Made by a program: the position numbers and the translations under genes. Shown here one piece after another: positions 15,282-26,128 of a stretch of 64,000 bases of DNA. The stretch spans positions 1 to 64,000 of the forward strand of contig JABLXX010000002.1 in NCBI GenBank assembly GCA_013177825.1. The letters run 5' to 3'. This DNA is from Syntrophaceae bacterium (GTDB lineage Bacteria > Desulfobacterota > Syntrophia > Syntrophales > PHBD01). Under the pieces are notes generated by a model, which saw only the letters and a program-made list of their open reading frames with translations, had not been told where the DNA came from and ran no database searches. Position 1 is the stretch's first letter; every line of letters starts with the position of its first letter.

Positions 15282-16466
15282 ATGAAAAGATTCGGCTATG
15301 GATCAACATTATTGTTGATGTTTTGCATACTGTTTGCCGGTTGTGCGTCATTTAAACCGGTTGATCTTAACCCGCAGATTCGATCGGGTAAATTGGTTCA
15401 GAAAGCGGATAATATGGTTGTCCTCTTTGACAAATCCTCCTCCATGGGCAAGCTGCACGGTAAGCCGATGGTCAATGAGGCCACTCGCTTGATACATGGA
15501 AAAAATGCTGCAAAAAACATGATCGCAACAATTCCAGAAATCAAGCTGAATGCAGGGCTCAGGACCTTCTGGTCCAACGAAACGGCTCTGATTTATGGAA
15601 TGAAGCCCCTTGTTAAGGAAGATTATACGAAAGCAATAAACTCTATCGAATTTGTCACCGGTAGAACTCCTTTGGCTGACGCTATAACAGGAGCAGGCGC
15701 TGATCTCCGAGGAGCACGGGGCAATTCGGCCATGCTCATTGTCAGTGATTTCTCCGAAACTCCGGGCATTGATGACATCAGGCCCGAAGCTGTTATGAGC
15801 GCCATAACGAGAGTCAACGGAGAGTATGGCGACAAGCTCTGCGTTTATGCCATTCAGGTAGGATACGCTCGTGATGGGAAAGAGCTTTCAGAGCAGATTG
15901 TTCAAAACGTGAAAGGCGGATACACCGTAAATGCCGATAAACTGGCAACTCCGGAAGCTATGGCCGCCTTTGTCGAAAAAGTTATCACTGGAGATTGTCT
16001 GCGCTATCAGGAGCTGATTGCAAAGACGGAGGAGAAGGTCGTTATTGCTGCGGCTGAACCGATCGTCGAGGAGAAGGTCAAGGCTGCCGCAGCTGAGCCG
16101 AAGATCATTGTCCTTGCGTTTGAAGACGTCCATTTCGATTTCGATAAGTCGACCCTGAAGCCGGAAGCACAGGAGATCCTGAAAAGGAACATCAAGCTTC
16201 TGAAAGATAACCCGAAAGCCAAAGTCCGCATTGCGGGGTATACCTCTGCTTCCGGCACGGATGCTTACAACCAGAGGTTAAGCGAAAGAAGGGCCAACGC
16301 TGTCCAGGAATACCTCATTAACGAAGGCCTCATTACACCGGCCAAGCTTTCCACGATCGGTTACGGCGAGGCAAACCCGGCTATGTACGAAGCCGCGCCC
16401 AAAGAGCTTTACTCTAAAGCGGCAAAGGCAAACATGAGGGTTCTCTTTGAAATAATTGTGCAGTAG
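15282..16466 (+). CDS. Lipoprotein with vWA and OmpA domains
   Basis: A 394-residue envelope lipoprotein (lipobox LFAGC, Cys21). Residues about 44-240 form a von Willebrand A domain with a MIDAS motif (LFDKSSSMG, DxSxS at 50-54; TGRTPLADAI; LIVSDFSETPG). An Ala/Glu/Lys linker follows, then an OmpA domain at about 275-394 (VHFDFDKSTLKPEAQEIL; NQRLSERRANAVQEYLI; GYGEANP). It probably holds a metal-dependent partner-binding module against peptidoglycan, but the partner is unknown. It starts at ATG 15282 behind AAAGGAG and is followed by an intrinsic terminator. Confidence 0.92.
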   Translation: MKRFGYGSTLLLMFCILFAGCASFKPVDLNPQIRSGKLVQKADNMVVLFDKSSSMGKLHGKPMVNEATRLIHGKNAAKNMIATIPEIKLNAGLRTFWSNETALIYGMKPLVKEDYTKAINSIEFVTGRTPLADAITGAGADLRGARGNSAMLIVSDFSETPGIDDIRPEAVMSAITRVNGEYGDKLCVYAIQVGYARDGKELSEQIVQNVKGGYTVNADKLATPEAMAAFVEKVITGDCLRYQELIAKTEEKVVIAAAEPIVEEKVKAAAAEPKIIVLAFEDVHFDFDKSTLKPEAQEILKRNIKLLKDNPKAKVRIAGYTSASGTDAYNQRLSERRANAVQEYLINEGLITPAKLSTIGYGEANPAMYEAAPKELYSKAAKANMRVLFEIIVQ

Positions 16467-16478
16467 GAACATCAGATG

Positions 16479-16522
16479 AAAGGTCCGGAAAGGTGTTATC
16501 CATCGATCCGGACCTTTATTTT
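16479..16522 (+). terminator. Rho-independent terminator after the vWA-OmpA gene
   Basis: AAAGGTCCGGA (16479-16489) pairs perfectly with TCCGGACCTTT (16507-16517), followed by ATTTT. It lies 12 bp after the stop at 16466. Its position also argues against any LpxR start before about 16,520. Confidence 0.85.
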
Positions 16523-16552
16523 GGAACGAAATCGCCCGGAAAAGGCTACGGT

Positions 16553-17671
16553 ATGGAATGGTCAATGTCGAATCAAGCTGATAGTGCCGGCCCGTTCTAT
16601 AAGATGATCAGATTTGTGATTTCCCGATTCCCAAGATGCCTGGGATGCATCATGCTCATCCTTCTGTCGAACGTTTCCATTGTTTACGGCGCGACACCCG
16701 ACCTGCAGCAGGAAAATCCGTGGACGTTCAGTCTCTATTTTGAAAACGATCTTTTCTTCAACACGGATCAACATTACACGAATGGGGTCAAGCTGACCTG
16801 GATCTCACCCGACCTGACGAGTTATGCGGAAAGCAAGAAGCTGCCGGCCTGGAGCCACCGCTATATCCAGATGCTGCCCTTCATCAATGAACCAGGGATG
16901 AAACGCAATGTGGCCTTTTCTGTCGGCCAGGCAATGTACACGCCGGCGGACACCAAGAGGGCGGATCTTATCGCAAATGACAGACCATATGCGGGATGGC
17001 TCTATTCTGCCGTCGCCTTTCACAGCAAGAATGAACGACGTCTGGATTCCATGGAAATTCAGGTGGGCCTTGTTGGACCGCAATCCTACGCCCAATTCAC
17101 ACAAAAAGCTGTTCATGATCTCAGGGGTTTCGAGAGTCCCGAAGGATGGGACCATCAGTTGAAGAATGAGCCGGGATTGAACTTCATTTATGCGCGAAAA
17201 TGGCGTGCATTCGATATCGACCTCGGGAACGGCCTGGGGGGCGATGTGCTCACTCTGCTGGGAGGCGCGTTGGGAAACATATACACTTATGCCAATGCCG
17301 GGATAGAAGCCCGCTTCGGTTTGAACGTTCCGCTGGACTTCGGAGAATCGCAAATCCAGCCGGCAAGCAGCGCCAATGCCCCTGTCACGGCAGAATATTC
17401 CCGCCTTTCCGGCTTTGAAGGCTATAGCCTTTATCTTTATGCAACCGCAAATGGCCGGGCCGTGCTCAGGGATATCTTCCTTGATGGCAATACCTTTGCC
17501 CGCAGTCACAGTGTCGACAAGGAATACTTCGTCGGCAATGTGGCTATCGGCGTCGGTATAATCATTTACCGGTTTAAACTCTCGATAGCCGAAGTGATAC
17601 GAACCAGAGAGTTTCATGACCAGCAAGGGGCACAGAAATTTGCATCGATTACCCTTTCCTTCACCTATTGA
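16553..17671 (+). CDS. lpxR: LpxR-type lipid A deacylase (DUF2219)
   Basis: A 372-residue outer-membrane barrel. It has a hydrophobic signal region (about 18-46), then the LpxR/DUF2219 hallmarks WTFSLYFENDLFFNTDQHYT (about 57-76, with the conserved Asn-Asp pair at 65-66), the ANDRPYAGWLY block (141-151), and an aromatic ending LSFTY. LpxR removes the 3'-acyloxyacyl chain of lipid A in a calcium-dependent reaction on the cell surface. The ATG at 16553 has AAAAGG upstream. The Met at residue 19 would also leave a signal peptide. The gene follows the terminator, so it needs its own promoter. Confidence 0.85.
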   Translation: MEWSMSNQADSAGPFYKMIRFVISRFPRCLGCIMLILLSNVSIVYGATPDLQQENPWTFSLYFENDLFFNTDQHYTNGVKLTWISPDLTSYAESKKLPAWSHRYIQMLPFINEPGMKRNVAFSVGQAMYTPADTKRADLIANDRPYAGWLYSAVAFHSKNERRLDSMEIQVGLVGPQSYAQFTQKAVHDLRGFESPEGWDHQLKNEPGLNFIYARKWRAFDIDLGNGLGGDVLTLLGGALGNIYTYANAGIEARFGLNVPLDFGESQIQPASSANAPVTAEYSRLSGFEGYSLYLYATANGRAVLRDIFLDGNTFARSHSVDKEYFVGNVAIGVGIIIYRFKLSIAEVIRTREFHDQQGAQKFASITLSFTY

Positions 17672-17804
17672 TAACCTGCACCATCATGAGAATGACGGTC
17701 CCCCAACAAGTGATCCAGTCAGGCGGTTAGTTTTCCGGCCTCAAAAATTGTTAATGGTCACCGAAAAATGACCCTTTGTGGTCATCGAAAAATGACCCCT
17801 TGGT

Positions 17805-19674
<1,870 letters not shown>

Positions 19675-19722
19675 TTTTCAGTGACCGTAGGGGGTCATTA
19701 TTGCATGACCGCTGACAAAAAT

Positions 19723-19950
19723 CCCCGATCCGGCATAATCTCGGGGCGTTCTGTTTCCAGGGGAACTGTGAGGGCGGTACTCATTATAATCCGTCCGCCA
19801 TGCCTCGATCTTGTCACGGGCATCCTCCAGGGATAAGAACCGGTTTACATTCAAACACTCGTCCCGGAAGCTGCCCGATGAATGATTCCTCAAAGGCATT
19901 GTCCGTCGGCTTCCCTGGATTGGTGAAACCCCTGAATTTTCATGCTCCTT
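19723..19950 (-). pseudogene. IS3-family transposase OrfB fragment
   Basis: The reverse strand reads GFTNPGKPTDNAFEESF in one frame (about 19885-19935), then SFRDECLNVNRFLSLEDARD and KIEAWRTDYNEYRPHSS in another, ending at the IS21 insertion. These are the Glu-containing end and tail of an IS3-family OrfB. The frame change and the missing upstream catalytic part show that it was already dead or became so. The stretch 19951-20320 gives no convincing coding sequence. Confidence 0.8.
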
Positions 19951-20322
19951 TGCTTCAATTGACTCTCGAAGTGTCTTCTTCAGCATCGGAGACACTTTGA
20001 ACATAACCACCTTCCGACCTGTGGTCGTTATAGCCCCGCCCGTCTGCGGATTCCGCCCACGCCGAGGTCTTTTCGCCACTGTGGCCGATACAACAGCCCA
20101 AAAGCGGGCAAGGTGCTCACAAGTAGTTACCACCACAACCCACATGTCGAGTACCTTGACGCCACTCCAATTTCCGGCAAAATGCTCGAAATAGTCCAGG
20201 CGAAGGAGATTGGTCTTGAACAGTATCACATGGCACTTATTCGGAGGCCACCAATGATACGAACCAACATGGAGTTTGCTAGATCAATCACAGCCATTTC
20301 GCCCTTGTTCCTGTCGCGGAGG

Positions 20323-20414
20323 TGACCTGCCCCCCAAGAACATATCCAGACTCTGGCGTACACTCAAGGTATCAGAAAACGAACTCCGGACATGGTACAT
20401 CTTGGGGCAGGTCA
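20323..20414. repeat. 92-bp mini-element with inverted terminal repeats
   Basis: TGACCTGCCCCCCAAGA (20323-20339) is mirrored by TCTTGGGGCAGGTCA (20400-20414), apart from two extra C. The inner 60 bp have no gene. It may be an IS3 end pair with an internal deletion, or a small non-autonomous element moved by such a transposase. No clear flanking duplication is seen. Confidence 0.5.
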
Positions 20415-20555
20415 TGTGGAGCAATTTCCAAACAGGCTGCAAGGGCACGAAGTGGGAATGAAACCAGCCCGCGCACAACTGAGTCGTTCTGCTGAGTCGT
20501 TCTGCAACGCTCCAGCCAGGTGACATTCAGAAAAGTTTTAGGATATTGGCGGGAA

Positions 20556-21203
20556 TTATCCCGTTATGATTTTTTCCCGCATGATGGCCGCGACGGCCTG
20601 CGGTTTTGTGCTGACGCCCAGCTTCTGAAAGATATTCTTGATGTGGGATCGGACCGTATGTGCCGAGATGTTCAATGATTCGGCAATGTCTCGGTCCTTC
20701 TGGCCGGCGACAAGTCCGCTCATGACCTCCAGTTCCCGTTTTGTGAATACCGGCTTTTCGGCTTTCTCCACCACCTTTCCATCTCTCTTGATCTCGTCGA
20801 TCACGGAGGAGGTTACCAGGGGGTCGATGAACGCATGGTTGTCCATGACATGGCGGATGATCTTGTGCAGTTCGTCCTTTCCGACCGTCTTCAGCACGTA
20901 CCCGATGGCACCCGCCTGGATCGCCTCCGTCACAAATTCGGCATCCTGATAAATGGTCAGGATGATAACCCGCACGCCGGGCTTCTTCTTGCGTGCAAGC
21001 CTGGTGGTTTCTATTCCGCTGATGCCCGGCATCTGGATGTCCATGAAAATGATGTCGGGGGAGAGTCGGTCGAGCTGTTCCAGGCATTCCAGTCCGTTTC
21101 TGGCTTCGCCGATCACCTTCACATCATCCGAGATTTCCAGAATCTGCCTCAGGCCTTCCCTGACGACATCGTGGTCGTCAACAACCATAACCTTGATGCT
21201 CAT
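20556..21203 (-). CDS. NarL/LuxR-type response regulator
   Basis: A 215-residue DNA-binding response regulator. The receiver domain (about 1-120) has the acidic pocket DD at 9-10, the phospho-acceptor Asp55 in FMDIQMPG and the switch Lys in GYVLKTVG. The LuxR-type HTH (about 147-210) reads FTKRELEVMSGLVAGQKDRD and HTVRSHIKNIFQKLGV. It starts at ATG 21203, whose ATGA overlaps the kinase stop, so kinase and regulator are translationally coupled. It probably controls the divergent MFS carrier/acyl-CoA ligase/thiolase genes, which is inferred from position. Confidence 0.93.
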   Translation of the reverse strand: MSIKVMVVDDHDVVREGLRQILEISDDVKVIGEARNGLECLEQLDRLSPDIIFMDIQMPGISGIETTRLARKKKPGVRVIILTIYQDAEFVTEAIQAGAIGYVLKTVGKDELHKIIRHVMDNHAFIDPLVTSSVIDEIKRDGKVVEKAEKPVFTKRELEVMSGLVAGQKDRDIAESLNISAHTVRSHIKNIFQKLGVSTKPQAVAAIMREKIITG

Positions 21204-22768
21204 GATGCTTTTCTCTTCTCCAGGGGGACCGATATTTCGATTCGGCACCCCTTGTTGTGCATGGTTTCAATGGCGCATTTCCCGCCGCAGGCCTCGACCC
21301 GCTCCTTCATGAACACCAGGCCGAGCTTGTTCTGGCTGGCCATTTTCAGGAGTCCCGAGGAAAGGTCGAAACCCCTGCCGTTGTCCGACACGACCAGAGA
21401 GATGCTCCTGCCTTTTTTCCTCAGGGTAACGTGGGCGGTTGTTGCCAGAGAATGCTTGCTGATATTCGTCAACGCTTCCTGCAGCACGCGGTATATGCAG
21501 ATGCTGGCGGACGCCTGCACGTCAACCCGGGTGGGCAGGTCGGAATGGACGCGAATACCTGTTTTCGTCTCGAAATCGTCGAGGAGACGGCGAATCGCCG
21601 CCATCAGGCCGATGGTGTCGATCAGCTCGGGCCGCAGCTCCGACATGAGGCTGCGCGACTGGAAGATTGCATTCTTGACGATCCCCGTCAGGAGATCGAG
21701 CTGGCTTGACAGCTGTTCGGGATGATGGATGTGCTCTTTGCAGAATTCGATCTTGTAGCCGATCGAGGCCAGTGTCTGGGCCAGGCTGTCGTGGATGTCA
21801 ACCGCGATCTGTTTTCGTTCTTCTTCCTGGATGGTGATGATCTTTTCCGTAAGAAACCTCAATTGCTGATGGTTTTGTTCGATCTGCCTGAACATCAGGG
21901 CATTGTCCAGCGCGATGACGGCGATATAAAGAAACTGGTTGAGAAGATGGAGCTCCCTGGCTGTGAATTCAAAGGGCGTTTTCCTGTTCACAAGCGAAAT
22001 CACGCCATAAGACTGGCCGCGGAGGTAAACGGGTATGGCTACAAACGTCTTTCTTTTTATCTTCTGGATTTGATTCGTGATCCACCCTGATTTGCTTTCA
22101 AATAAAATGGAGCGGTTGCTGTAGGATTTCTCCATGAGTTTGATTACGTTTTTTAACGGGCGTCCCGACGGCTGATTATAAACATAATGGCCCTTTCCGT
22201 TTTGGGAAACCAGAAAATAGCATGTTCCTCTTTCCATTAATCGGTGGATCTTTTTAAGCAGGATTTCGATGATGCTTTCTATGTCCTGCGTGATGATGAT
22301 TTCCTTTGTGAAGTCGTATAGTTCTTCCAGATGAAAAATCTTTTCATGAATGATATCCTCACGGGTATGGATGTACGATTCGGAGATCATTTGATAGCCG
22401 TGGAGATAATACTCCATCAGCCTGCCGTAGTCGCAAAAGTAATTCCGCGTTACCCTCCTGTCAGCCTCTATCAATGATTTATTCAATGTTTTCAGGGCAG
22501 TCGGATAGAATGGGGACGTTTGGGAAAACTCGTACCCCTGGGTGGCTCGAATGTAACCAATGTTTTTCTGATCGTCGAACAAAGCCTGCTCATTTCCCTC
22601 CAAAGCCTGAACAAGCAAGTCCAGCCAAAGACTGATCCGGCGCTGTCCTTCGGAAGAGCGGATGAGATGGTCTAGGTAAGGCGTGGGCGGCAGCTCATCC
22701 AGGCTTTCGATGATGCCTTTCAGCAAATCTTCTTTCCTCTGCTTCAGGAAATTATTTAAGGACGGCAT
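21200..22768 (-). CDS. Cytoplasmic NarX/DegS-type sensor histidine kinase
   Basis: A 522-residue protein with no membrane segment. Residues 1-150 are an unassigned helical input region. A GAF domain lies at about 155-290 (IITQDIESIIEILLKKIHRL ... GVISLVNRKTPF). The HisKA_3 dimerisation helix has the phospho-acceptor His326 in RKQIAVDIHDSLAQTLASIG. The ATPase has ALTNISKHS (N box) and VVSDNGRGFDLSSG (G1 box). It is partner to the response regulator it overlaps. The lack of a membrane anchor suggests that it senses an internal ligand, perhaps a pathway acyl-CoA or acid, which is inference. Confidence 0.92.
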   Translation of the reverse strand: MPSLNNFLKQRKEDLLKGIIESLDELPPTPYLDHLIRSSEGQRRISLWLDLLVQALEGNEQALFDDQKNIGYIRATQGYEFSQTSPFYPTALKTLNKSLIEADRRVTRNYFCDYGRLMEYYLHGYQMISESYIHTREDIIHEKIFHLEELYDFTKEIIITQDIESIIEILLKKIHRLMERGTCYFLVSQNGKGHYVYNQPSGRPLKNVIKLMEKSYSNRSILFESKSGWITNQIQKIKRKTFVAIPVYLRGQSYGVISLVNRKTPFEFTARELHLLNQFLYIAVIALDNALMFRQIEQNHQQLRFLTEKIITIQEEERKQIAVDIHDSLAQTLASIGYKIEFCKEHIHHPEQLSSQLDLLTGIVKNAIFQSRSLMSELRPELIDTIGLMAAIRRLLDDFETKTGIRVHSDLPTRVDVQASASICIYRVLQEALTNISKHSLATTAHVTLRKKGRSISLVVSDNGRGFDLSSGLLKMASQNKLGLVFMKERVEACGGKCAIETMHNKGCRIEISVPLEKRKAS

Positions 22769-23071
22769 GGAGCTCCCCTAAATTAGTGATACGAAAATCC
22801 CTATTTTTAAGGATTATAATTCCCATATTTTGCGGATTGCCAAATTTACTCAGTTGTTATCTAAGACTCTCCAACATTTTCCGTTTCTCATTATCGGATG
22901 TTTCAGAAGTTGTCAAATCCATTTTGTTGATTTTGTTTAAGTTACGTTAATAAGCGAAGGAGAGCCGGATTTTTTATAATTTAAAGAAAACAACAACCAA
23001 TTATGTCATGGTCGATAGAATCAAATAGGTATTTCATCTGTAAATAAATATTATAACAAGGAGGTAAATTT
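22769..23071. other. AT-rich divergent intergenic region
   Basis: This 303-bp gap separates the kinase operon (leftward) from the MFS carrier (rightward). It is much more AT-rich than the genes on both sides, as expected for facing promoters and regulator sites. I could not assign specific -35/-10 boxes or a clear LuxR-type operator. AAGGAGGT just before 23072 is the MFS ribosome site. Confidence 0.4.
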
Positions 23072-24349
23072 ATGAAAATGATGAGTTATCGCTGGGAAGT
23101 TGTATTCTGGGTGTTCGTTGTAACAATGCTCTCCTATTTTGATCGTTTTAATTTCTCCGTTGCAGCACCTCTCATTATTAAAGAATTAACGATCGATGTC
23201 GCTCTCATGGGAATTATCATGAGCGGCTTCAATATCGGATACACAATCATGAATTTTTCGGGTGGATATCTCGCCCAGAAATATTCAGCACGTAAATTCC
23301 TGGCGGTAATTATAGTCCTCTGGTCCATCATGACAATATTCACCGGTTTTGGATGGTCGTTTATCAGTCTTCTGGTGATCCGGATCCTGTTCGGGATGTG
23401 CGAGGGGCCGATGTTCCTGATCTGTACGAAGCTCCTGAACCACTGGATGCTTCCCAATGAAAGGGCCTTCTCCATCGGGGTCATGTCTTCCGCCATGAAC
23501 GTGGGCGCCATCATCGGGATCCCGCTGGCGGGCCTCATCGTGGCGTCTTACGGCTGGCACTCGGTTTTCTATATCTTCGGTGTCCTGGGCTTTGCCCTGG
23601 TCGGCCTGGTTCTGCTGCGCCTGCGGGACAATCCGGCTTCCCATCCGCATATCTCGAAAGACGAACGTGAAAAGATCGAATCGGCCATTGCCAAGGCGGA
23701 CGGTGCTGCGGCGCTGACGGCACCCGGAGCGACCCTGTCCGAATACCTCAAGAACCCGATCGTCTGGATGCTCTGCTTTGTCTACTTCTCCGACCTGATG
23801 TTCGTCTGGGCCAACATCAACTGGATCCCGACGTATTTTCTGAAGGCCAGGGGGCTTTCCCTCGTGAAGAGCGGCTTCCTGTCCTCGCTTCCGTTTGTGG
23901 GCGCTGCTCTCGGCGCCCTCATTCTGGGCTGGCTTTCGGATCGGGGGTTCCCCTTCAAGCACCGGTCCAGCTGGGTCTCTTTCAACATGTTCTGCTCCGT
24001 GCCGCTGATCGTCTACGCGGTCATCACGCCATCCATCGAGGTGAGCCTGGCCTGTTTCTTCATGGCCTCGTTCTTCGCGTACGGCACGATGAACATCATG
24101 TTCTCCCTGGTCATGGGGGTCTTCAACCGGGCCGATGTTCCCAAGGTCACCGGCTTCATGCTCGGCAGCGGATCGTTCTCGGGCATCCTGGCCCCCATGG
24201 TGGTCGGATTCATCCTCAAGGCAACCAATTCGTTCAATTACGCCTATTATGCCTTTGCCGCCCTCACCCTGGTCGGCGGTTTCCTGGCCCTGATCCTCCT
24301 CCGGCAGGAAAAGGCCGTCAGCATTCAGAGAGCCGGGAAAGCGGCGTAA
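23072..24349 (+). CDS. MFS transporter, anion:cation symporter (ACS) type
   Basis: A 425-residue inner-membrane carrier with about 12 hydrophobic segments and a charged central loop (about 190-225). Family marks are LSYFDRFNFSVAAPLI in TM1 (the ACS 'YxDR.N.s.A' motif), GGYLAQKYSARKFL between TM2 and TM3, and ILGWLSDRGFPFKHRS in the second half. ACS carriers import organic anions such as hexuronates, phthalate or other carboxylates with a cation. It starts at ATG 23072 behind a near-perfect AAGGAGGT. With the following CoA ligase and thiolase it suggests uptake of a carboxylic acid. The substrate is unknown. Confidence 0.9.
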   Translation: MKMMSYRWEVVFWVFVVTMLSYFDRFNFSVAAPLIIKELTIDVALMGIIMSGFNIGYTIMNFSGGYLAQKYSARKFLAVIIVLWSIMTIFTGFGWSFISLLVIRILFGMCEGPMFLICTKLLNHWMLPNERAFSIGVMSSAMNVGAIIGIPLAGLIVASYGWHSVFYIFGVLGFALVGLVLLRLRDNPASHPHISKDEREKIESAIAKADGAAALTAPGATLSEYLKNPIVWMLCFVYFSDLMFVWANINWIPTYFLKARGLSLVKSGFLSSLPFVGAALGALILGWLSDRGFPFKHRSSWVSFNMFCSVPLIVYAVITPSIEVSLACFFMASFFAYGTMNIMFSLVMGVFNRADVPKVTGFMLGSGSFSGILAPMVVGFILKATNSFNYAYYAFAALTLVGGFLALILLRQEKAVSIQRAGKAA

Positions 24350-24477
24350 TCATCATCGAGACGACGATCCCGTCAAGGTGGATCACTGCAGGGCGGCCAG
24401 GAAGCCGGCAAGCGCGATCGACAGGGCCGGGCTCAAAAGAGAAAAGACTCATTAATTTGCAGATAGGGAGGACAGTC

Positions 24478-26061
24478 ATGGCAACGATGTTTCACGGCAT
24501 TACCTGTGCGGATCTGTACGACCGGTCGGTTGCGGCTTTTCGGCAGAACACCGCCATTCTCTTCAACGACGAACGGTACACCTACGACGAGATGCAGAAG
24601 AAGGCCTATTCGCTGGCCCATGCCCTGAACAAACTGGGACTGAAGAAGGGCGACCGGGTGGCGTTCCTCATGGCGAACTGCCCCGAATACATCTTCTGCG
24701 AGTATGCCCTGGGAAAGCTCGGGCTGGTCCGCGTTCCGCTGGCCGTGCTTCTCAATTCCAAGGATCACGTCTACATGATGAATCAGTCCGAATGCAAAGC
24801 GCTGATCTATCATGAGAAGATGGCCGGGCGCGTCAAGGAGATGATTCCCTCCCTGGAGACGGTCAGGCACTGCATCTGCGTGGCCGGGGACGGGGCTTCG
24901 GTGGCTCCGGGCCACGAGCACCTGCAGGGGCTCATCGACAACAGTCCGCCGGAGGTGCCGAAGGTCGACCTGGATTGCGAGGACCTGGTGGGTATCTTCT
25001 ACACCGGCGGAACGACGGGTCTCCCCAAGGGGGTGATGCTCTCCCAGAACACTTGGGTGGGAACCTTCATCAGCGAGATGTTGCACCTCGGACTGGACTG
25101 GGATGAGGTGTTCGCCTTCGCGACGCCGTTGACCCACGCGGGGGGCTGTCTGATCCTGCCGGTCCTGCTGAAGCGGGGGACCTGTGAGATCCAGGACCAT
25201 TTCGACCCGAAACTGTTTCTGGAGCGAGTGCAAAAGGTGAAGGTCACGTCAACCTTCATCGTACCGACGATGATCTATGTCCTGCTGGATACCCCGGACC
25301 TCAAGCAATACGACCTGGGCAGCCTGCGCAACATCATTTACGGGGCGTCCGCCATCGCCCCGGCGCGCCTCGCCCAGGCGGTGGACACCCTGGGGCCGAT
25401 CTTCACCCAGCTCTTCGGACAGACGGAGACGCCCATGATGATCAGCTGCCTGTCCCGGCAGGAACACGTCATCGCCGACCCGGAGAAGCGCATGCGGGTC
25501 TACAAGTCCTGCGGCCGGCCGGTGATGACGGCGGACGTGCGCATCATCGGGGAGGACGGCAGGGAAGTGCCTCTGGGAGAATCGGGCGACATCGTCTGCC
25601 GGACGATCAACATGATGACGGGCTATCTCAAGAAGCCCGAAGAAACGGCGGAGACGATCCGGGACGGCTGGCTGTGGACCGGAGACGTGGGCAAGTTCGA
25701 CGAGGAGGGGTATCTCTATATCGTCGATCGTTCCAAGGACATGATCGTCAGTGGCGGCTTCAACATCTTCCCCCGGGAGATCGAGGACGTGCTTCATGAA
25801 CACCCGGCGGTGAAGAGCGCCGCCGTCATCGGTGTGCCGCATGAGAAGTGGGGTGAGCTGGTCAAGGCGGTCGTTGTTCTTCACGAGGGAAAGGCAGCCT
25901 CGGAAGAGGAGCTGATCCGCTTCGTGAAGGACAAAAAGGGAAGCCTCGTCACCCCCAAAAGCGTCGAATTCTGGGATGCGATCCCCCTGACGAATCTGGG
26001 CAAGATCGACAAGAAAAAGATGCGGGAACGTTACTGGGCCGGCTCCGAGCGGCGCGTGTGA
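24478..26061 (+). CDS. AMP-forming acyl-CoA ligase
   Basis: A 527-residue ANL-superfamily enzyme that activates a carboxylic acid to its CoA thioester with ATP. Motifs in order: P-loop-like FYTGGTTGLPKGVMLS (174-189), IYGASAIAPARL, FGQTET, LWTGDVGKFDEEGYLYIVDR, SKDMIVSGGFNIFPREIEDV, and the catalytic Lys region NLGKIDKKKMRERYW near the end. Length is typical of medium/long-chain or aromatic acyl-CoA ligases, and the substrate cannot be read from sequence. ATG 24478 is chosen for GGGAGGAC upstream. It lies 128 bp after the carrier and 67 bp before the thiolase. Confidence 0.92.
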   Translation: MATMFHGITCADLYDRSVAAFRQNTAILFNDERYTYDEMQKKAYSLAHALNKLGLKKGDRVAFLMANCPEYIFCEYALGKLGLVRVPLAVLLNSKDHVYMMNQSECKALIYHEKMAGRVKEMIPSLETVRHCICVAGDGASVAPGHEHLQGLIDNSPPEVPKVDLDCEDLVGIFYTGGTTGLPKGVMLSQNTWVGTFISEMLHLGLDWDEVFAFATPLTHAGGCLILPVLLKRGTCEIQDHFDPKLFLERVQKVKVTSTFIVPTMIYVLLDTPDLKQYDLGSLRNIIYGASAIAPARLAQAVDTLGPIFTQLFGQTETPMMISCLSRQEHVIADPEKRMRVYKSCGRPVMTADVRIIGEDGREVPLGESGDIVCRTINMMTGYLKKPEETAETIRDGWLWTGDVGKFDEEGYLYIVDRSKDMIVSGGFNIFPREIEDVLHEHPAVKSAAVIGVPHEKWGELVKAVVVLHEGKAASEEELIRFVKDKKGSLVTPKSVEFWDAIPLTNLGKIDKKKMRERYWAGSERRV

Positions 26062-26128
26062 CACCGGCTTTCGAGCAGGACCGGACGCCAGGCAGGCATA
26101 TGGAAATCAACCTTCAAAGGAGGAATAA

